Of a stretch of 64,000 nt of DNA, positions 42,619 to 53,324 are shown piece after piece. How positions within the stretch are numbered: the stretch's first letter is position 1; every line of letters begins with the position of its first letter. A program made the position numbers and the translations under genes. Under the pieces are notes generated by a model. It had not been told where the DNA came from, made no database searches, and was given only the letters and a program-made list of their open reading frames with translations. This DNA comes from Agapetus fuscipes (Eukaryota; Arthropoda; Insecta; Trichoptera; Glossosomatidae), in the NCBI GenBank assembly GCA_951799405.1, contig OX637345.1, positions 5,766,001 to 5,830,000 on the forward strand, written 5' to 3'.

Positions 42619-42794
42619 GAGCCCGTTCTCACTTGTCAGGTGTCGGATCCGTATATTTATCGGAGGTTTCAGTTGCAGAACATTTCAGACAAATTCGGTT
42701 TCCGACAAGTGTGAATAGCTCCATACATAATGTTCTGCCACTGGAACCTCCGATTAATAAACGGATCCGACACCCGAAAAGTGGGAACGGTCTC
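42619..42794 (-). mobile_element. Palindromic MITE, 176 bp, second copy
   Basis: The same element as 11007-11182 in reverse orientation, exactly the same length. GAGCCCGTTCTCACTTGTCA at the left faces AAAAGTGGGAACGGTCTC at the right. Confidence 0.87.
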
Positions 42795-42821
42795 TTAGAA
42801 GAAGATTTTACAGCTGATAAG

Positions 42822-42901
42822 TAGAGTGGTCTTACGCCAACCTCTACGGTTGAAGTAAGGGTTTCCCAGCACCCCAGGGGGCTGGTACTCATTTCTTGTG
42901 T
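42822..42901 (-). repeat. SINE-A internal fragment
   Basis: TCTTACGCCAACCTCTACGG and CCAGGGGGCTGGTACTCATT match the SINE-A middle. Both ends are lost. Confidence 0.8.
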
Positions 42902-43368
42902 AGTCAGAGCAGATATTCAATTTATAATATTTTATTTTTCTCATTATCTCAGAACGTTTTGTTTTCAGCTCGCGGCTGCCAAAACATTTCTCACTTATTA
43001 TTACACAGTGAGTACATGTTTGTAAACAAAAATCATATTCACATTTTTGTTGGCAAGAGTCCCACGCGAAAACAAGTTGTCGTAGCCTGTCCTAACATCT
43101 CATATAATCTACTTAACACAACGTATTTAATTGAAAATTGTTTTCACCGTTTAATCTGATTGAGTAAGCTTGAAACAAATGTTTGTAACCTTGTTAATTT
43201 TACCCACGCATCTTTTGCTACGATTAACTAATTACGTTTGTTATTGAAAAGACTGATCGTGCTACGCGAACGATATAGATTCAGGCTCTACGCTCCATTC
43301 TACGTCCAATTTTTAAAATAGTTTTTTCGGATAGAATTCTTAACAGTAACAGATCTACGTAATAATAA

Positions 43369-43472
43369 TAGTAGGATAATTTATTTGGTGAGCGCTGTTT
43401 TTGTGTGAATCACACCTCAAGAGCCCTTGGCAATCTTTATCATCGCTATAAAAAGTGACAATTCTCAATATT
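43369..43472 (-). repeat. SINE-B 3' fragment
   Basis: TAGGATAATTTATTTGGTGA, TTGTGTGAATCACACCTCAA and GTGACAATTCTCA. Confidence 0.83.
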
Positions 43473-43484
43473 GAAAAAAATGTA

Positions 43485-43720
43485 CTAAATCTAAAACTAA
43501 TTTGCAAAGATATGTATCATTTGAGGTTCATATTTAATGCATTTCCACAAGCAGACACGCATAATTTCGTGCTCACACATGCCGCATGTGGACCTACAAT
43601 ATACAAATCCAATCTCAAATGGACATAAGCCTTGCAACTCTTGCTGACCTTTCCTGAAACAGGGGTGACATTGGCAAAGTGAACCATTTTTTACAGTATG
43701 GGTGGTCAGCCTCATATCAT
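43485..43720 (-). repeat. SINE-C copy
   Basis: AAACTAATTTGCAAAGATAT to GGTGGTCAGCCTCATATC. Missing the last part of the head. Confidence 0.88.
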
Positions 43721-44409
43721 GGACTCATTTACTTTTTTGTTTTTGTCGTTGATTGGTTCTGTTTTTTCAATATTCTTTACCAGTTTCATAAAAAAAATAA
43801 CAAAAATTGCTTTGTTTCTTTGAGGTTTTGTTGAATACTGTAGATTTTATATTTCAAATTAAATACACATCATAAAACAAAGACGTCAAATTCAAATTTC
43901 GCGATTCAAATTTTCCAGGTGTACGCTTGAAATATATAGGTCGATTTTATTGGGACATTTTAATGACGGATAGGTTCCTTAGACCCATCGATGCCGGACC
44001 ATATTGAATGCCAGAGCTCTCCATAAATTCCCTTATCTCGTCCAAGGCAGGACGCCAGACTTGGACCTCCGGCGATGATAAATTATTTCATGAATATGAA
44101 TTGTAATTTCATAGGCCCCATCACCGTAAATTGACCCTCAAGATGTCCCGCGTTAGTGCTCCCGAAATTGACAAAGATTGAACCGTTTGACCTTTTGAAT
44201 TTTGGCACCGTAACAATGATATTAGAAAGCAGACGAAACTAAAAACGAAAAAAAAACTTTAAAAGAGGAGGAATGCAATTCAGCTAATCATTTTTTGCTT
44301 GGTCAGAATCAGATACTTAATTTTCAATTATTATTTATTCATTAATTTATTTTCATTCAATGTTTTTTTTAAATAAATATAACTCGATGGCATTTTGGAC
44401 GGATTCTTT

Positions 44410-44605
44410 TTCCCATCTATAATCTAAGTTGCAAAGATGTATCTGAATTTATAATTCATATGAAATTCACTCCCACAAACAGACCCGTATACGTTCTCAG
44501 TTACATCTTTTGCCGACCTTCCATGAAACATGGATGACACTGGCAAAGTGAACCATTTTTTTACACCGTGGGTGGTCAGCCTCATACCAAGCTATAAGTC
44601 TTGGG
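44410..44605 (-). repeat. SINE-C copy, internally deleted
   Basis: ATAATCTAAGTTGCAAAGAT to CATACCAAGCTATAAGTC. The region between CGTATACGTTCTC and TTTTGCCGACC is shortened. Confidence 0.85.
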
Positions 44606-44729
44606 ATACTATTGAATATCCTCATTCATACTTAAATTTAAACTAAAACTACAATTGTTTGACAGACGCATTAACAAATTATAGTTATATTGAAATGTTA
44701 ACTACATTTTTCGGATTAGAAAAATCGTA

Positions 44730-44835
44730 CTGGGAGAACTTTCGTTGTTCTCAACATTTTGTTAACGACTTGGTCAACATTTTAAGAAGGCATCCTTTCT
44801 GCACAACTTTCGAGGATTAACTTCATACTCAATCG
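44730..44835 (-). repeat. CTGAAGA foldback family, decayed
   Basis: GGGAGAACTTTCGTTGTTCT, ACATTTTGTTAACGACTTGG and CTGCACAACTTTCGAGGATT are mutated versions of the family words. A 3' SINE-C fragment (44860-44960) follows. Confidence 0.6.
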
Positions 44836-44987
44836 TCTTGCAGAGTTGAATTAAAGGGCTTATCTTTATTTGAGTTTTGGTTTTTCATTTTGTTAGTCCA
44901 CATGCGGCATATGTAAGCGCAAGTTTATACGTGTCTGTTTCTGGATATACATTTCATGTGAGTCTTACATTTGAAATTAAAAAAATT

Positions 44988-45285
44988 AAATTAGGCTGAT
45001 TTATTTGGTGAGCGCTGTTTTTGTGTGTATCACACCTCAAGAGCCCTATGCGAGCTTGGTCGTCGCTGTAGAAAGCGCCAATTCTCAAGCAAGTCCCAGT
45101 TGTTGTAAGGCTGGATGGACCTTTTGATGACCGGTCTTTGGTAAAGGTTTATGAATTTTTCAACCCAGCGAAGAGCAAATTTGAAAATATAAATGGTATA
45201 TGTTTTGTGCTCCGCCAGGATTCGAACCCACGACCTTCCAGTTACGAGTCCGAAGTGTTACCACCTGGACTACGGACCGGTCAAT
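44988..45285 (-). repeat. SINE-B copy, full length
   Basis: AGGCTGATTTATTTGGTGAG tail, then GTGTATCACACCTCAAGAGC, and the head GGATTCGAACCCACGAC with CTACGGACCGGTC. Confidence 0.92.
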
Positions 45286-45596
45286 ATATATAACAATATA
45301 TATATATTTGCATCTTAGTTTATAGGTAGACCTTTGTGTCATCTTGCTATTCTCGTACACCCACCTTGTAGTGGCTTTAGTAAGGTCATACTAAAATGCT
45401 ATTTGATTGGATGCCACGTTGTCATTATTAATTTATGAAGGGATTTATATGAGCTTTCATGTTCATGGTATATATCATATGTTGTGAATATTTCAGCAAA
45501 TTTCTGGTAATCACTCAAGTTCTAGTAAGGTCAATTACTGTTGGACTTTCATTAATTAATTTTGTTTCGTTATTTCTTTCCCTTTTCCTTATCCCA

Positions 45597-45923
45597 TCAT
45601 TTGGAGTCGGCCCTCCTTGTTCGAAGACGCCAAACTTTTCTATCCTGGCTCATCTCCTCTGTCAGGTTTCTCTTTTGCATTTCTTTTTCAATATTGGCCC
45701 GCCATGTTGCCATTGGGCAGCCTCTGCCTCTTGGTCTTATGGGAATGCTGAGGGCTTTTTGGAAAATATGTTCATTGTCTCTTCGCATCACATGGCCGAA
45801 CCATCGGAATTGGGATTCTCTAATCCTGTCTGTTATTGGGGCAACCTTAAAGCTACCCCTCACGTATTCGTTCCTTATGTGGTCTAGCCTAGTGACGCCT
45901 CCAGCCCACCTCAGCATTCTCAT
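45597..45923 (-). mobile_element. LINE reverse transcriptase C-terminal fragment
   Basis: The frame reads MRMLRWAGGVTRLDHIRNEY, VRGSFKVAPITDRIRES, FRWFGHVMRRDNEHIFQ and MSQDRKVWRLRTRR. RMLRW, VTRLDxIRNEYxRGSxKVAP and RWFGHVMRRD are strong signatures of the C-terminal region of insect non-LTR reverse transcriptases. 5' truncated, no stop inside. Confidence 0.9.
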
Positions 45924-45989
45924 CTCGGCAGCATGGAATTTTGTTTCATTATAACAATTTTATATAAACCGAAACAAGTGAGAGCTAGC

Positions 45990-46145
45990 CATATTTTTCC
46001 TCAGACTGTCTCAGTCCACTCCTGAACGTAGGCTTTCTCCAAACTTCCCCAATTTTTGTCTATCGGTTGCTGTGTTCAGCCATCTTCTGCCTGCAGTTCT
46101 CTTGATGTCGTCCAACTACCTCAATTGGGGTCTCCCACTCCCCGT
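45990..46145 (-). mobile_element. LINE (RTE-like) 3' fragment
   Basis: The minus-strand frame reads GSGRPQLR-stop-LDDIK, RTAGRRWLNTATDRQKLGKF and GESLRSGVD. Same class as 36318-36460. A stop interrupts the start of the frame. Confidence 0.75.
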
Positions 46146-46265
46146 TTGGATATTCTAGTGTAATTCTGCAATTATAAAGAATAAAACATTATCGAAATTT
46201 AGCACACACAAAAAAGCGATTCAAATGTGAAAAAAACGTGCTTTTGAAATTTAATAATTAAATAA

Positions 46266-46500
46266 TTCCTTGACTTAGGTATCGGCTGACCACCCATGCT
46301 GTAGAAAATGGTTCACTTTGCCAATGTCCTCCCTGTTTTAGGGAAGGTCGGCAGGAGTTGCTTGGTTTCTACATATATTGTAGGTTCACATGCGGCATGC
46401 ACAAGCGTGAACTTGTAAGTGTCTGCTTGTGAGAATGCATGTAGTGTGAATCCCCAATTTACATAACTTTGCAACTTAGATAAGATTAGATTAGAATATT
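46266..46500 (+). repeat. SINE-C copy
   Basis: ATTCCTTGACTTAGGTATCG to TTTGCAACTTAGATAAGATT. Short deletions in the head and middle. Confidence 0.85.
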
Positions 46501-47324
46501 TTTTTTGGTAACACTTTTTAAGTCGTATATTTTTTTAACCTTTATATTTTTCATAGATATTCAAGAAGCACGCCTGATCTTTTTCATTATAAATGTCACT
46601 GTTTTACCTAAAACACAAAGCTTAGGAAAAAAAAACAAAGTATAAAATGCTCCTAAGATAAAATGTTATATTGAAAAAACCTACGAATTCAAAAAAATTG
46701 GCTCAAATTTTGAATATAAAACTTCATTTTCAATATTTTTCCCCGTTGATATTTTCACTTGTCGCAAAATTTCGGGCCAGTTATTTCAATCGCCGAAAAA
46801 ATCAAAAAGTCAATTTCTCCGTTACAAAAGGATCCGCGAGTGGGCCGTGTGTTTTAAATTATTGAAAGGCTTTTGTCGGCGAAAATGTTGATAAAAAATG
46901 TGGAACGGAGCTTGTCCGGGCGTCGTTACGGGCTTTTTGGGAAAATATCAAAACACACCAGAACATTCCGAGGTACATTATAATCTCAACCTATCACACA
47001 CACTTTTTCGTTTTTAATGCCGCTTCTCATTGTAAGTGCACTAATTACAAGAAAGTGTTCATGGCAAACTTCTCAACTACAGTATTTTCACACTTTTTTA
47101 GTGTTTTCTTTCGTAGAAAATAGGAAAAATTCGCATTTTTCTGAGAAACATATGTAAGCTAAATTTTTCATTTTACAGTTTTACCTTTAAGGTATCGATA
47201 TTACATTTAGGATTCATATTGAATGTATGCGTATATTAAATTAATACTGCTGTTTAAGTGATGTAGTAGCATAATATATTTACTGTCATGGTGTTAGTAA
47301 AAAAAGGCAATAATTATGTATGAA

Positions 47325-47421
47325 TATCTCAATGAATTAGTGTGTGTAATGGGTTGGGAACAGGCTGACCTACAGAATACACAGTCCATACCCCAAGTGA
47401 TAAAACCTTTCACCTTTGTAT
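47325..47421 (+). repeat. Direct repeat, first copy
   Basis: CTCAATGAATTAGTGTGTGT, then CTGACCTACAGAATACACAG and TAAAACCTTTCACC. A diverged second copy is at 47855-47945. A SINE-B lies between. Confidence 0.75.
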
Positions 47422-47571
47422 TCTACAAAAAAATCACATTAACTTTAAAAAATCCCAGAAGCACCGTTTTTTTTCACAGTGACAAAACAATAAAGTATAC
47501 TTGTTGTCATTGTTTGTCAAAATTGGCAATAATTAGGAATATCTCAGAAATATCTCAATTCGATCTATCTG

Positions 47572-47845
47572 TAGTCCCATGGTAGCATTTTGGACTCGTA
47601 AATGGAAGATTGTGGGTTCGAATCCAAGCGGAGCACAAAAAATATACCATTTATATTTCAAATATGCTCTCCGCTGGGTTGAAAAATTCATATACCTTTA
47701 CCTAAAACCAATCACCAAAAGTCCATCCAGCTTTACAGAAACTGGATCTTACTTGAGTATTGGCGCTTTATATAGCGACGACCAAGCTTTCAGAAGCGCT
47801 TGAGGTGTGATTCACACAAAAACAGCACTCACCAAATAAATCAAT
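47572..47845 (+). repeat. SINE-B copy
   Basis: The A box is decayed (CCCATGGTAGCATTTTGG). The B box is GTGGGTTCGAATCCAAGC, and the end is GAGGTGTGATTCACACAAAA plus ACAGCACTCACC. Confidence 0.88.
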
Positions 47846-47854
47846 GTTATTATC

Positions 47855-47945
47855 TCGATGAATTAGTATGTGTGATGGGCCGAGAACAGACTGACCTACA
47901 GAATACACAGCACATACCCCAAGTATAAAAACCTTTCACCATTCA
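47855..47945 (+). repeat. Direct repeat, second copy
   Basis: CTCGATGAATTAGTATGTGT, CTGACCTACAGAATACACAG and AAAACCTTTCACC, matching 47325-47421 by eye at most positions. Confidence 0.75.
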
Positions 47946-48457
47946 ACGTTCCCAAAACGTATAGAAACTTTAAACGCTCACTGGAGTGCTGTTTCAATTA
48001 CCATACATTTACATAATAAACGCAACGGTAGAGTTGAAACTTTAAGTTTTACACGGGTCTCAATAATAGAACGTGGGGGTAGGTTTTTAGGGCCTCCCTT
48101 TTATTAAGGCTCTAGATTGGCGGCGCGAGCTTTTCGGCGTTCGATGGCGAAATTGAAATTTCAATATTGAAATGAATATGGCGGTGGTACCGTTTTGCGA
48201 ACGCTTGCTTTGTGTGTAAAAACGCCTCTTCAGGGTTTTGTTTGATTTTTTGCTTTTTACTTTTTGCATATGCATCACGCGTTTGTATTGCTATGTAAAT
48301 AGTCGATTAATATAGGTGTACATCGTAGGTAGTGATACTTATTATAGTATTATGTCAAAAGTATATTAATATAGGTGTACACCGTAGGCAGCAATAATTA
48401 TAGGCCTAAGAAATCTAGAAATTAAATGATCCTTTTGTACTCTTAGAATTGGTAGAA

Positions 48458-48722
48458 TGTTCGCGAATGTGCTGGCAAAATTAGTCACTGAAGACTTCTG
48501 TTTGTGAAGTATATAAGGTGTGAAATTGAGTGCACTCAGTCAGTGAGATAGTTGCCTTTGATTTGAAGAGTGTAAGCGATACTGAACTGTGAAAATAAAT
48601 TTGTATCACCAAAAGTGTTAAAAATAAATATAAGTTGTAAAAATAAATTAAGTGCAAATAAAATCCTGAAAGAAGACCTGTATGTTTTAATTTAGAGACT
48701 TTTTGAACCCAAAAACATTACA
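48458..48722 (+). mobile_element. Candidate solo LTR
   Basis: Starts TGTTCGCGAATG and ends CATTACA (TG...CA). Inside, TATATAA (48510-48516) is followed 28 bases later by a TCAGT initiator-like word (48536-48540), and AATAAA lies at 48594-48599. This spacing is what a short LTR with promoter, R region and polyadenylation signal would show. No flanking target duplication, primer-binding site or internal region was seen, so the call is tentative. Confidence 0.4.
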
Positions 48723-48844
48723 GTTTTATAATATTTAAATTCACTTCGTATTGGGTCTTTTGCCAATATATTATCTAACTTGTAAATATATATTTCATTA
48801 AAGATTTAAATTAAAAGTTTTGCCATTAGTAGACACGTATATGT

Positions 48845-49110
48845 TCTATCTATAATTAATCTATAATCTAAGCTGCACATGCTCACATTAAATGCATGCT
48901 CACAGACATGAGACAGGCACATGTTGGTTCGCGCCTACACATTCTGCATGTGTCTAGTATAATCTAATTTAATCTAATTTAATCTAAGTTGCAAAGATAT
49001 GTAAGGGGATTCACATTACATGCATTCTCACAAACAGACACGTACAAGTTCGCGCTTGCGCATGCCGCGTGTGAACCTACAACATAAAAACCAAATATCA
49101 AATAGACATA
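48845..49110 (-). repeat. Two adjacent SINE-C fragments
   Basis: 48845-48955 (AATCTAAGCTGCACATGC) and 48960-49110 ((ATCTAATTTA)n, AAGTTGCAAAGATATG to ATATCAAATAGACATA) are both minus-strand 3' halves. Confidence 0.78.
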
Positions 49111-49131
49111 CCGACATGAGACAGGCACAGT

Positions 49132-49470
49132 CCGGTCGATAGCTCAGTTGGTAGAGTGCTCGCATTCTACCACGTGAGCTCGGGTTCGAATCCCACCGAG
49201 GAGGGTGTCAGAAATGATTTTCCTATTTCGGTGTTTATTTCAAACCCCATAATAAAAATACCGGCAAGGTTTACTCAGCCTTCACAAGAAATGAGTACCA
49301 GCCCCCTCGGGAGCTGGGATACCCCCACTTCAACTGAAGTGGTTGGCGTAAGGCCGGCCCCCTTACCTGTAAAAATAAATAGGTTCAACTCGCCACATGC
49401 GACCCCTTCGGGGATAACGCGGCAAGAAGTTACACTATATGTGTAGCTTAGTTGCGTTGCGTTGCGTTGC
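49132..49470 (+). repeat. SINE-A copy, full length, well preserved
   Basis: Intact A box (GATAGCTCAGTTGGTAGAG) and B box (GGGTTCGAATCCC), ending TATATGTGTAGCTTAGTTGC plus (GTTGC)n. By eye it differs from 16588-16925 at only a handful of positions. Confidence 0.95.
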
Positions 49471-49479
49471 ATACCCAAG

Positions 49480-49625
49480 TGTGCATACAAATAAATAAAA
49501 TCCCACATGAACATAAACCTTACATATCCTGCCGCCTTCCCCTGAAGCCGGAGTGCAATTGGCAAAAGTGAACAAATTTTTACAGCACGGGGGGTCAGCT
49601 TCATATCAACCTATCAGACAAGGAG
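49480..49625 (-). repeat. SINE-C copy, 3' truncated
   Basis: GTGTGCATACAAATAAATAA to CATATCAACCTATCAGACAA, with CCCCTGAAGCCGGAGTGCAA in the middle. Confidence 0.75.
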
Positions 49626-49649
49626 TTCACAATTACAAATGTTGCAGGT

Positions 49650-51907
49650 TTTTTTTTTTTTTTTTTTTTTTTTTCTTTTATTGTTTTTTATCAATATGTA
49701 CAAAGTATTACAATAAAAATAAATTTTAAAAATCTAATTACAATAAATACTCCCCAAAGTAAGCATAGCTTGTGTTTTGGGGAGGATTCCAACTTATCTT
49801 AACTTAAAATTAATCACTTAATAGATAAAAATCATAAAAAACAAAAATAATATATACACTATTTAGTCATTTACTCAGCAAAAACAGAAAGACAAAAAAT
49901 AAAGTAAAATAACATAAAGAGGTAACATGTTTAAATAGAAAATACAGAAATAGGAATTATACATATATACACACATGTAGATATATGAAAAAAATAACAA
50001 AAATAATAATGATAAGAATAATATACAAAAAACCAATCAAATATAAACACTCAACTATTTACACCTCTTTCAAATATTTGCTGATCATGTACTTAATGGC
50101 CCTAGGATCTGCGTGCTTATCATGCTTATACCTGGAAAAAAGTGCATTGTACCACCTTACACCCAAATAATCGTAGTGATGTTGGCCGGTTGCTGTATTC
50201 TTTCTAGGAACTTTGATTAGAAGCGACTCTCTACGCGATCTACCACTCGGGATTACAATATCCCCCGGATTATATCCGTGGATAAAGTAATCCTTATGAA
50301 CTTGGTAGAGAGCCGCTCTCTTATACAATTGGTCAATTGTTAGCACCGGAAAGTCATGATATAATTGCAATGTGGAATAGTCGAAAGGCTTCTTTAACAT
50401 TATTTTGATAACCATTCTCTGCACCACCCTAAGAGGCTCGAGTGTTGTTTTAAATGTGCCGCCCCATCCGACCATTCCATACTGCATCAATGACTGTCCA
50501 AGCGCAAAATAGGTAGACTTCAAAGTTTTTACCTCTAGAATATCTCTAATTTTGCGGAATACATAGTAAATTTTCCTTAGTCTTTCAATAGTTGTTTCTA
50601 CATGCTCCTTCCATCTAATTCTGGAATCTATTTTAATACCCAGATATTTAACACTTTCCGCTTGAGAAATTAGGGGGCATGAGCAGGAGCACGCAGTTCC
50701 ACTGACCAAGAAGTTACTACAGCTATGTATTGCTATACTAAGTGAAAAAGGAAGACCCCTATTGTAGAGAGAGAATGGAATAAAATTTGTTTTTTCGGTA
50801 TTCAGAGACAGGAAATTTTTGTCGAACCAATTTTTAAGTATGGTTAATTCCACGTTCGTTCTGCGAACCACCTCTACCCATGACCCTCCCCTCACAATCA
50901 TAGCCGTATCATCAGCAAAGGACAGGATTGAGGATGTGATTGGCAGAGAGAATATCTCATTGACATAAATAATGAACAATATTGGTCCAAGGACGGTGCC
51001 TTGCGGAATTCCGAATCGCGTTATTTTTCTAGAGCTTACTATCTTATTAATGCGTACCTGCTGAGTTCTATACTGCATGAAACTGCAAATCCATTTCCTC
51101 ACACTGCCACATATTCCAATCCTGTTTAATTTGTTCAATAGGCCAGTATGGCTAACGCTATCAAATGCCTTCCTTAGGTCGATAAATACACCCAGACATT
51201 TCTCTCCGGCATCTAGTGCCCCGTACACTATGGAAGTCAACCTTGATATGGCGTCGTCCGTGCCAACACCCGTTCTAAAACCGAACTGATTTTTATTAAG
51301 TAAACCCTCTCTATTAATAAAATCTATGAGCTGTTTTTTCACTATTTTTTCGAAGATTTTCGAGATATTGGACGTGAGAGTTATAGGTCTATAATTCGAT
51401 ATATTACATGCATCCCCCGACTTGAAAATTGGTGTCACCACACCAACTTTGTACACCTCAGGAAATACACCATTATTCAGGCTGACATTTACTATGTGCG
51501 TGATGGGCCCCGACAGAGATGTTGAATTCTGCTTCAAAATATCCACAGATATTCTATCATAGCCAGGAGAGGATCCTCCTTTCATATCCTTTATAATATT
51601 TAATACCGTCTCGGAATTTATTGGCTGAAATATGTTGAACCCTGGATCGATGAGAGAATCGGGTTCTATTTCCCCGTAAGTGAAATTTGGATCTATCTGT
51701 CGAGCCAGATTTTCACCTACATCTGTAAAAAACTCATTAAAGCTATTAGCCATTTCAATTGGATGTTGTGTGAGTTCCATTGTTTTACCATCAACAATTA
51801 TCCTTTTTATCTGTGATTTCTTCTTTTTCTTATTAATAATCTCATTTATGGATTGCCATACATGTTTTATATTACTGCCAGCTTGTTCAACCTTCCTAGA
51901 GAAGTAA
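49650..51907 (-). mobile_element. 5'-truncated LINE (CR1/jockey-type) with poly-A
   Basis: On the minus strand the element starts at about 51907, where the sequence changes abruptly into a SINE-C. It carries the reverse-transcriptase frame to 50059, a 3' UTR of about 380 bp, and ends in a 25-nt poly-A (poly-T 49650-49674 on the plus strand). The endonuclease domain expected upstream is absent, consistent with ordinary 5' truncation. No convincing target duplication was found. Confidence 0.9.
50059..51780 (-). CDS. Non-LTR retrotransposon reverse transcriptase (open, N-truncated)
   Basis: 573 codons from an internal ATG; the same frame stays open upstream to about 51905 (FSRKVEQAGSNIKHVW, then a Lys-rich stretch), so the ATG is not the original start. 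Reverse-transcriptase motifs by residue: KGGSSPGYDRIS (67-78), NYRPITLTSNISKIFEK (129-145), FIDLRKAFDSVSH (199-211), GIPQGTVLGPILF (257-269) and the catalytic FADD (288-291), followed by SVKYLGIKID. The C-terminal LKKPFDYSTLQLY and LYKRAALYQVHKD resemble CR1/jockey-type elements. The catalytic aspartates are all present. No stop or frameshift disrupts it, so insertion was probably recent, although the element cannot move by itself without the missing 5' part. Confidence 0.93.
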   Translation of the reverse strand: MELTQHPIEMANSFNEFFTDVGENLARQIDPNFTYGEIEPDSLIDPGFNIFQPINSETVLNIIKDMKGGSSPGYDRISVDILKQNSTSLSGPITHIVNVSLNNGVFPEVYKVGVVTPIFKSGDACNISNYRPITLTSNISKIFEKIVKKQLIDFINREGLLNKNQFGFRTGVGTDDAISRLTSIVYGALDAGEKCLGVFIDLRKAFDSVSHTGLLNKLNRIGICGSVRKWICSFMQYRTQQVRINKIVSSRKITRFGIPQGTVLGPILFIIYVNEIFSLPITSSILSFADDTAMIVRGGSWVEVVRRTNVELTILKNWFDKNFLSLNTEKTNFIPFSLYNRGLPFSLSIAIHSCSNFLVSGTACSCSCPLISQAESVKYLGIKIDSRIRWKEHVETTIERLRKIYYVFRKIRDILEVKTLKSTYFALGQSLMQYGMVGWGGTFKTTLEPLRVVQRMVIKIMLKKPFDYSTLQLYHDFPVLTIDQLYKRAALYQVHKDYFIHGYNPGDIVIPSGRSRRESLLIKVPRKNTATGQHHYDYLGVRWYNALFSRYKHDKHADPRAIKYMISKYLKEV

Positions 51908-52045
51908 GGTGTACTTACAAATTAAAATCCAAAAAAACCCTGCAATTTATGCTGACCTGCCCTTAGACAAGGATGAAATTGGGAAAGTGTTTATTTTTAC
52001 TGCATAGACGGTCAGCACATACCAACCCATATGTCAAAGAATCAA
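51908..52045 (-). repeat. SINE-C copy, 3' truncated
   Basis: GTGTACTTACAAATTAAAAT to CATACCAACCCATATGTCAA. It directly borders the truncated LINE. Confidence 0.75.
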
Positions 52046-52499
52046 ATCTATAAGCCAAGGAAAACACAAAAAAAACATATCAAATGAATTTCAGTTATAC
52101 ATTTAAACTCTTTTCGTTTACTTGAAAAAATACACATTTCAATCATTTGCCATATCAAAGTAAAGCCAAATACAAATTGGCATTTGCAAAATACATACAA
52201 GCAATATGCGACTCTGAGACGATGTTTGCAATAATTTTGATTTTGGTTTTGAGCGCACACAAACCCCACAGACCTTCAATCAAGGCCCGAGAACATGTAG
52301 ACTGGGTTTTTGATTTCTCCCTCTTTGACTTCGCTTCTTTAATATTTATCGTTTGTTTGCACAAATCGTGCGGTTGAGAAAAGTAATCTGTGGAAAAAAT
52401 ATACATGTGATTGGAATATGGTAGAATATTTTTATGAGTGGATATTTAAAAATTTGATAATTTCCATCCCTACAAGATATTTAAAATAATTACAACTAC

Positions 52500-52586
52500 A
52501 CTACAAGAATCAATTTTCATTTTTATGTTCAGATGTTCTGTAGATTTTTTAGTGTTTGTGTATCGGGATGTTATTCATTGCTTGTA
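52500..52586 (+). mobile_element. LINE-3 3' UTR fragment
   Basis: TTTTTATGTTCAGATGTTCT and GTAGATTTTTTAGTGTTTG match the UTR at 13150-13190, again directly upstream of a SINE-C start. Confidence 0.6.
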
Positions 52587-52835
52587 TTCCTTGACTTATA
52601 GGTTGGTATGAGGCTGACCACCCATACTGTAAAAAATGGTTCACTTTGCCAATGTCACCTCTGTTTCAGGGAAGGTCGGCAAGAGTTGCAGGGATTATGT
52701 TCATTTGAGATTGGGTTTTTATATTGTAGGTCCGCATGCGGCATGTGTGAGCGCAAAATGATGCGTTTCTGCTTGTGGGAATGCATTTAATATGAATTTC
52801 AAATGATACATATATTTGCAACTTAGATTTATAAA
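52587..52835 (+). repeat. SINE-C copy, full length
   Basis: TTCCTTGACTTATAGGTTGG to TATTTGCAACTTAGATTTA. Very close to the family consensus. Confidence 0.93.
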
Positions 52836-52839
52836 TTTT

Positions 52840-53010
52840 GATCGGATATTACACGAACCGTTTTCATTATACGGTCCTTTGAGAACTTACATTATTCTCG
52901 ACGTTTCGTTAGCGACGTAGGTAACGTCTTCACGAGACACTTTCTCTGCACGACGACTGAGGATGAACTGATTTTGTCTTCTATACAATTGTCAAAAATC
53001 ACGGCATACC
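52840..53010 (-). mobile_element. CTGAAGA foldback family, full copy
   Basis: GATCGGATATTACACGAACC at the left and CACGGCATACC at the right are the inverses of the two ends at 29855-30011. The core is TTCGTTAGCGACGTAGGTAA and CGTCTTCACGAGACAC. Confidence 0.83.
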
Positions 53011-53324
53011 TTCGAGATAAGGTAGTAGCTATGATAAGGTATGTCTTGAATATTTACACTTTTATTTTGTTTCCCGTCCACATCACTTGATGGCACGTTA
53101 TCAGTACATACGGAGCTGATAATATCATTGTCTTTGACACGAATATTAGATATTGGTTTCAAAAGTGAGGTGAGTGTTGGTTTCCAAATACTGGACAATT
53201 AAAAGCTGTCATCCCTTTTGAAATTCGGATGCCTTTAAATTTCAATGGCCTACAAAATATATTTTGGAGTAGGTATGCGTTTATAGAAATTGCTGGCAGC
53301 AGTTCTAGACGCTAGTCATCACCC

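Noticed and set aside
45459..45954. Two overlapping plus-strand open frames of 130-142 codons
   Set aside because: Both are antisense to the clear minus-strand reverse-transcriptase C-terminus at 45597-45923.
49634..51925. TTACAAAT on both sides of the truncated LINE as a target duplication
   Set aside because: On the left it lies eight bases away from the poly-T, and on the right it belongs to the SINE-C consensus. The match is probably coincidental.
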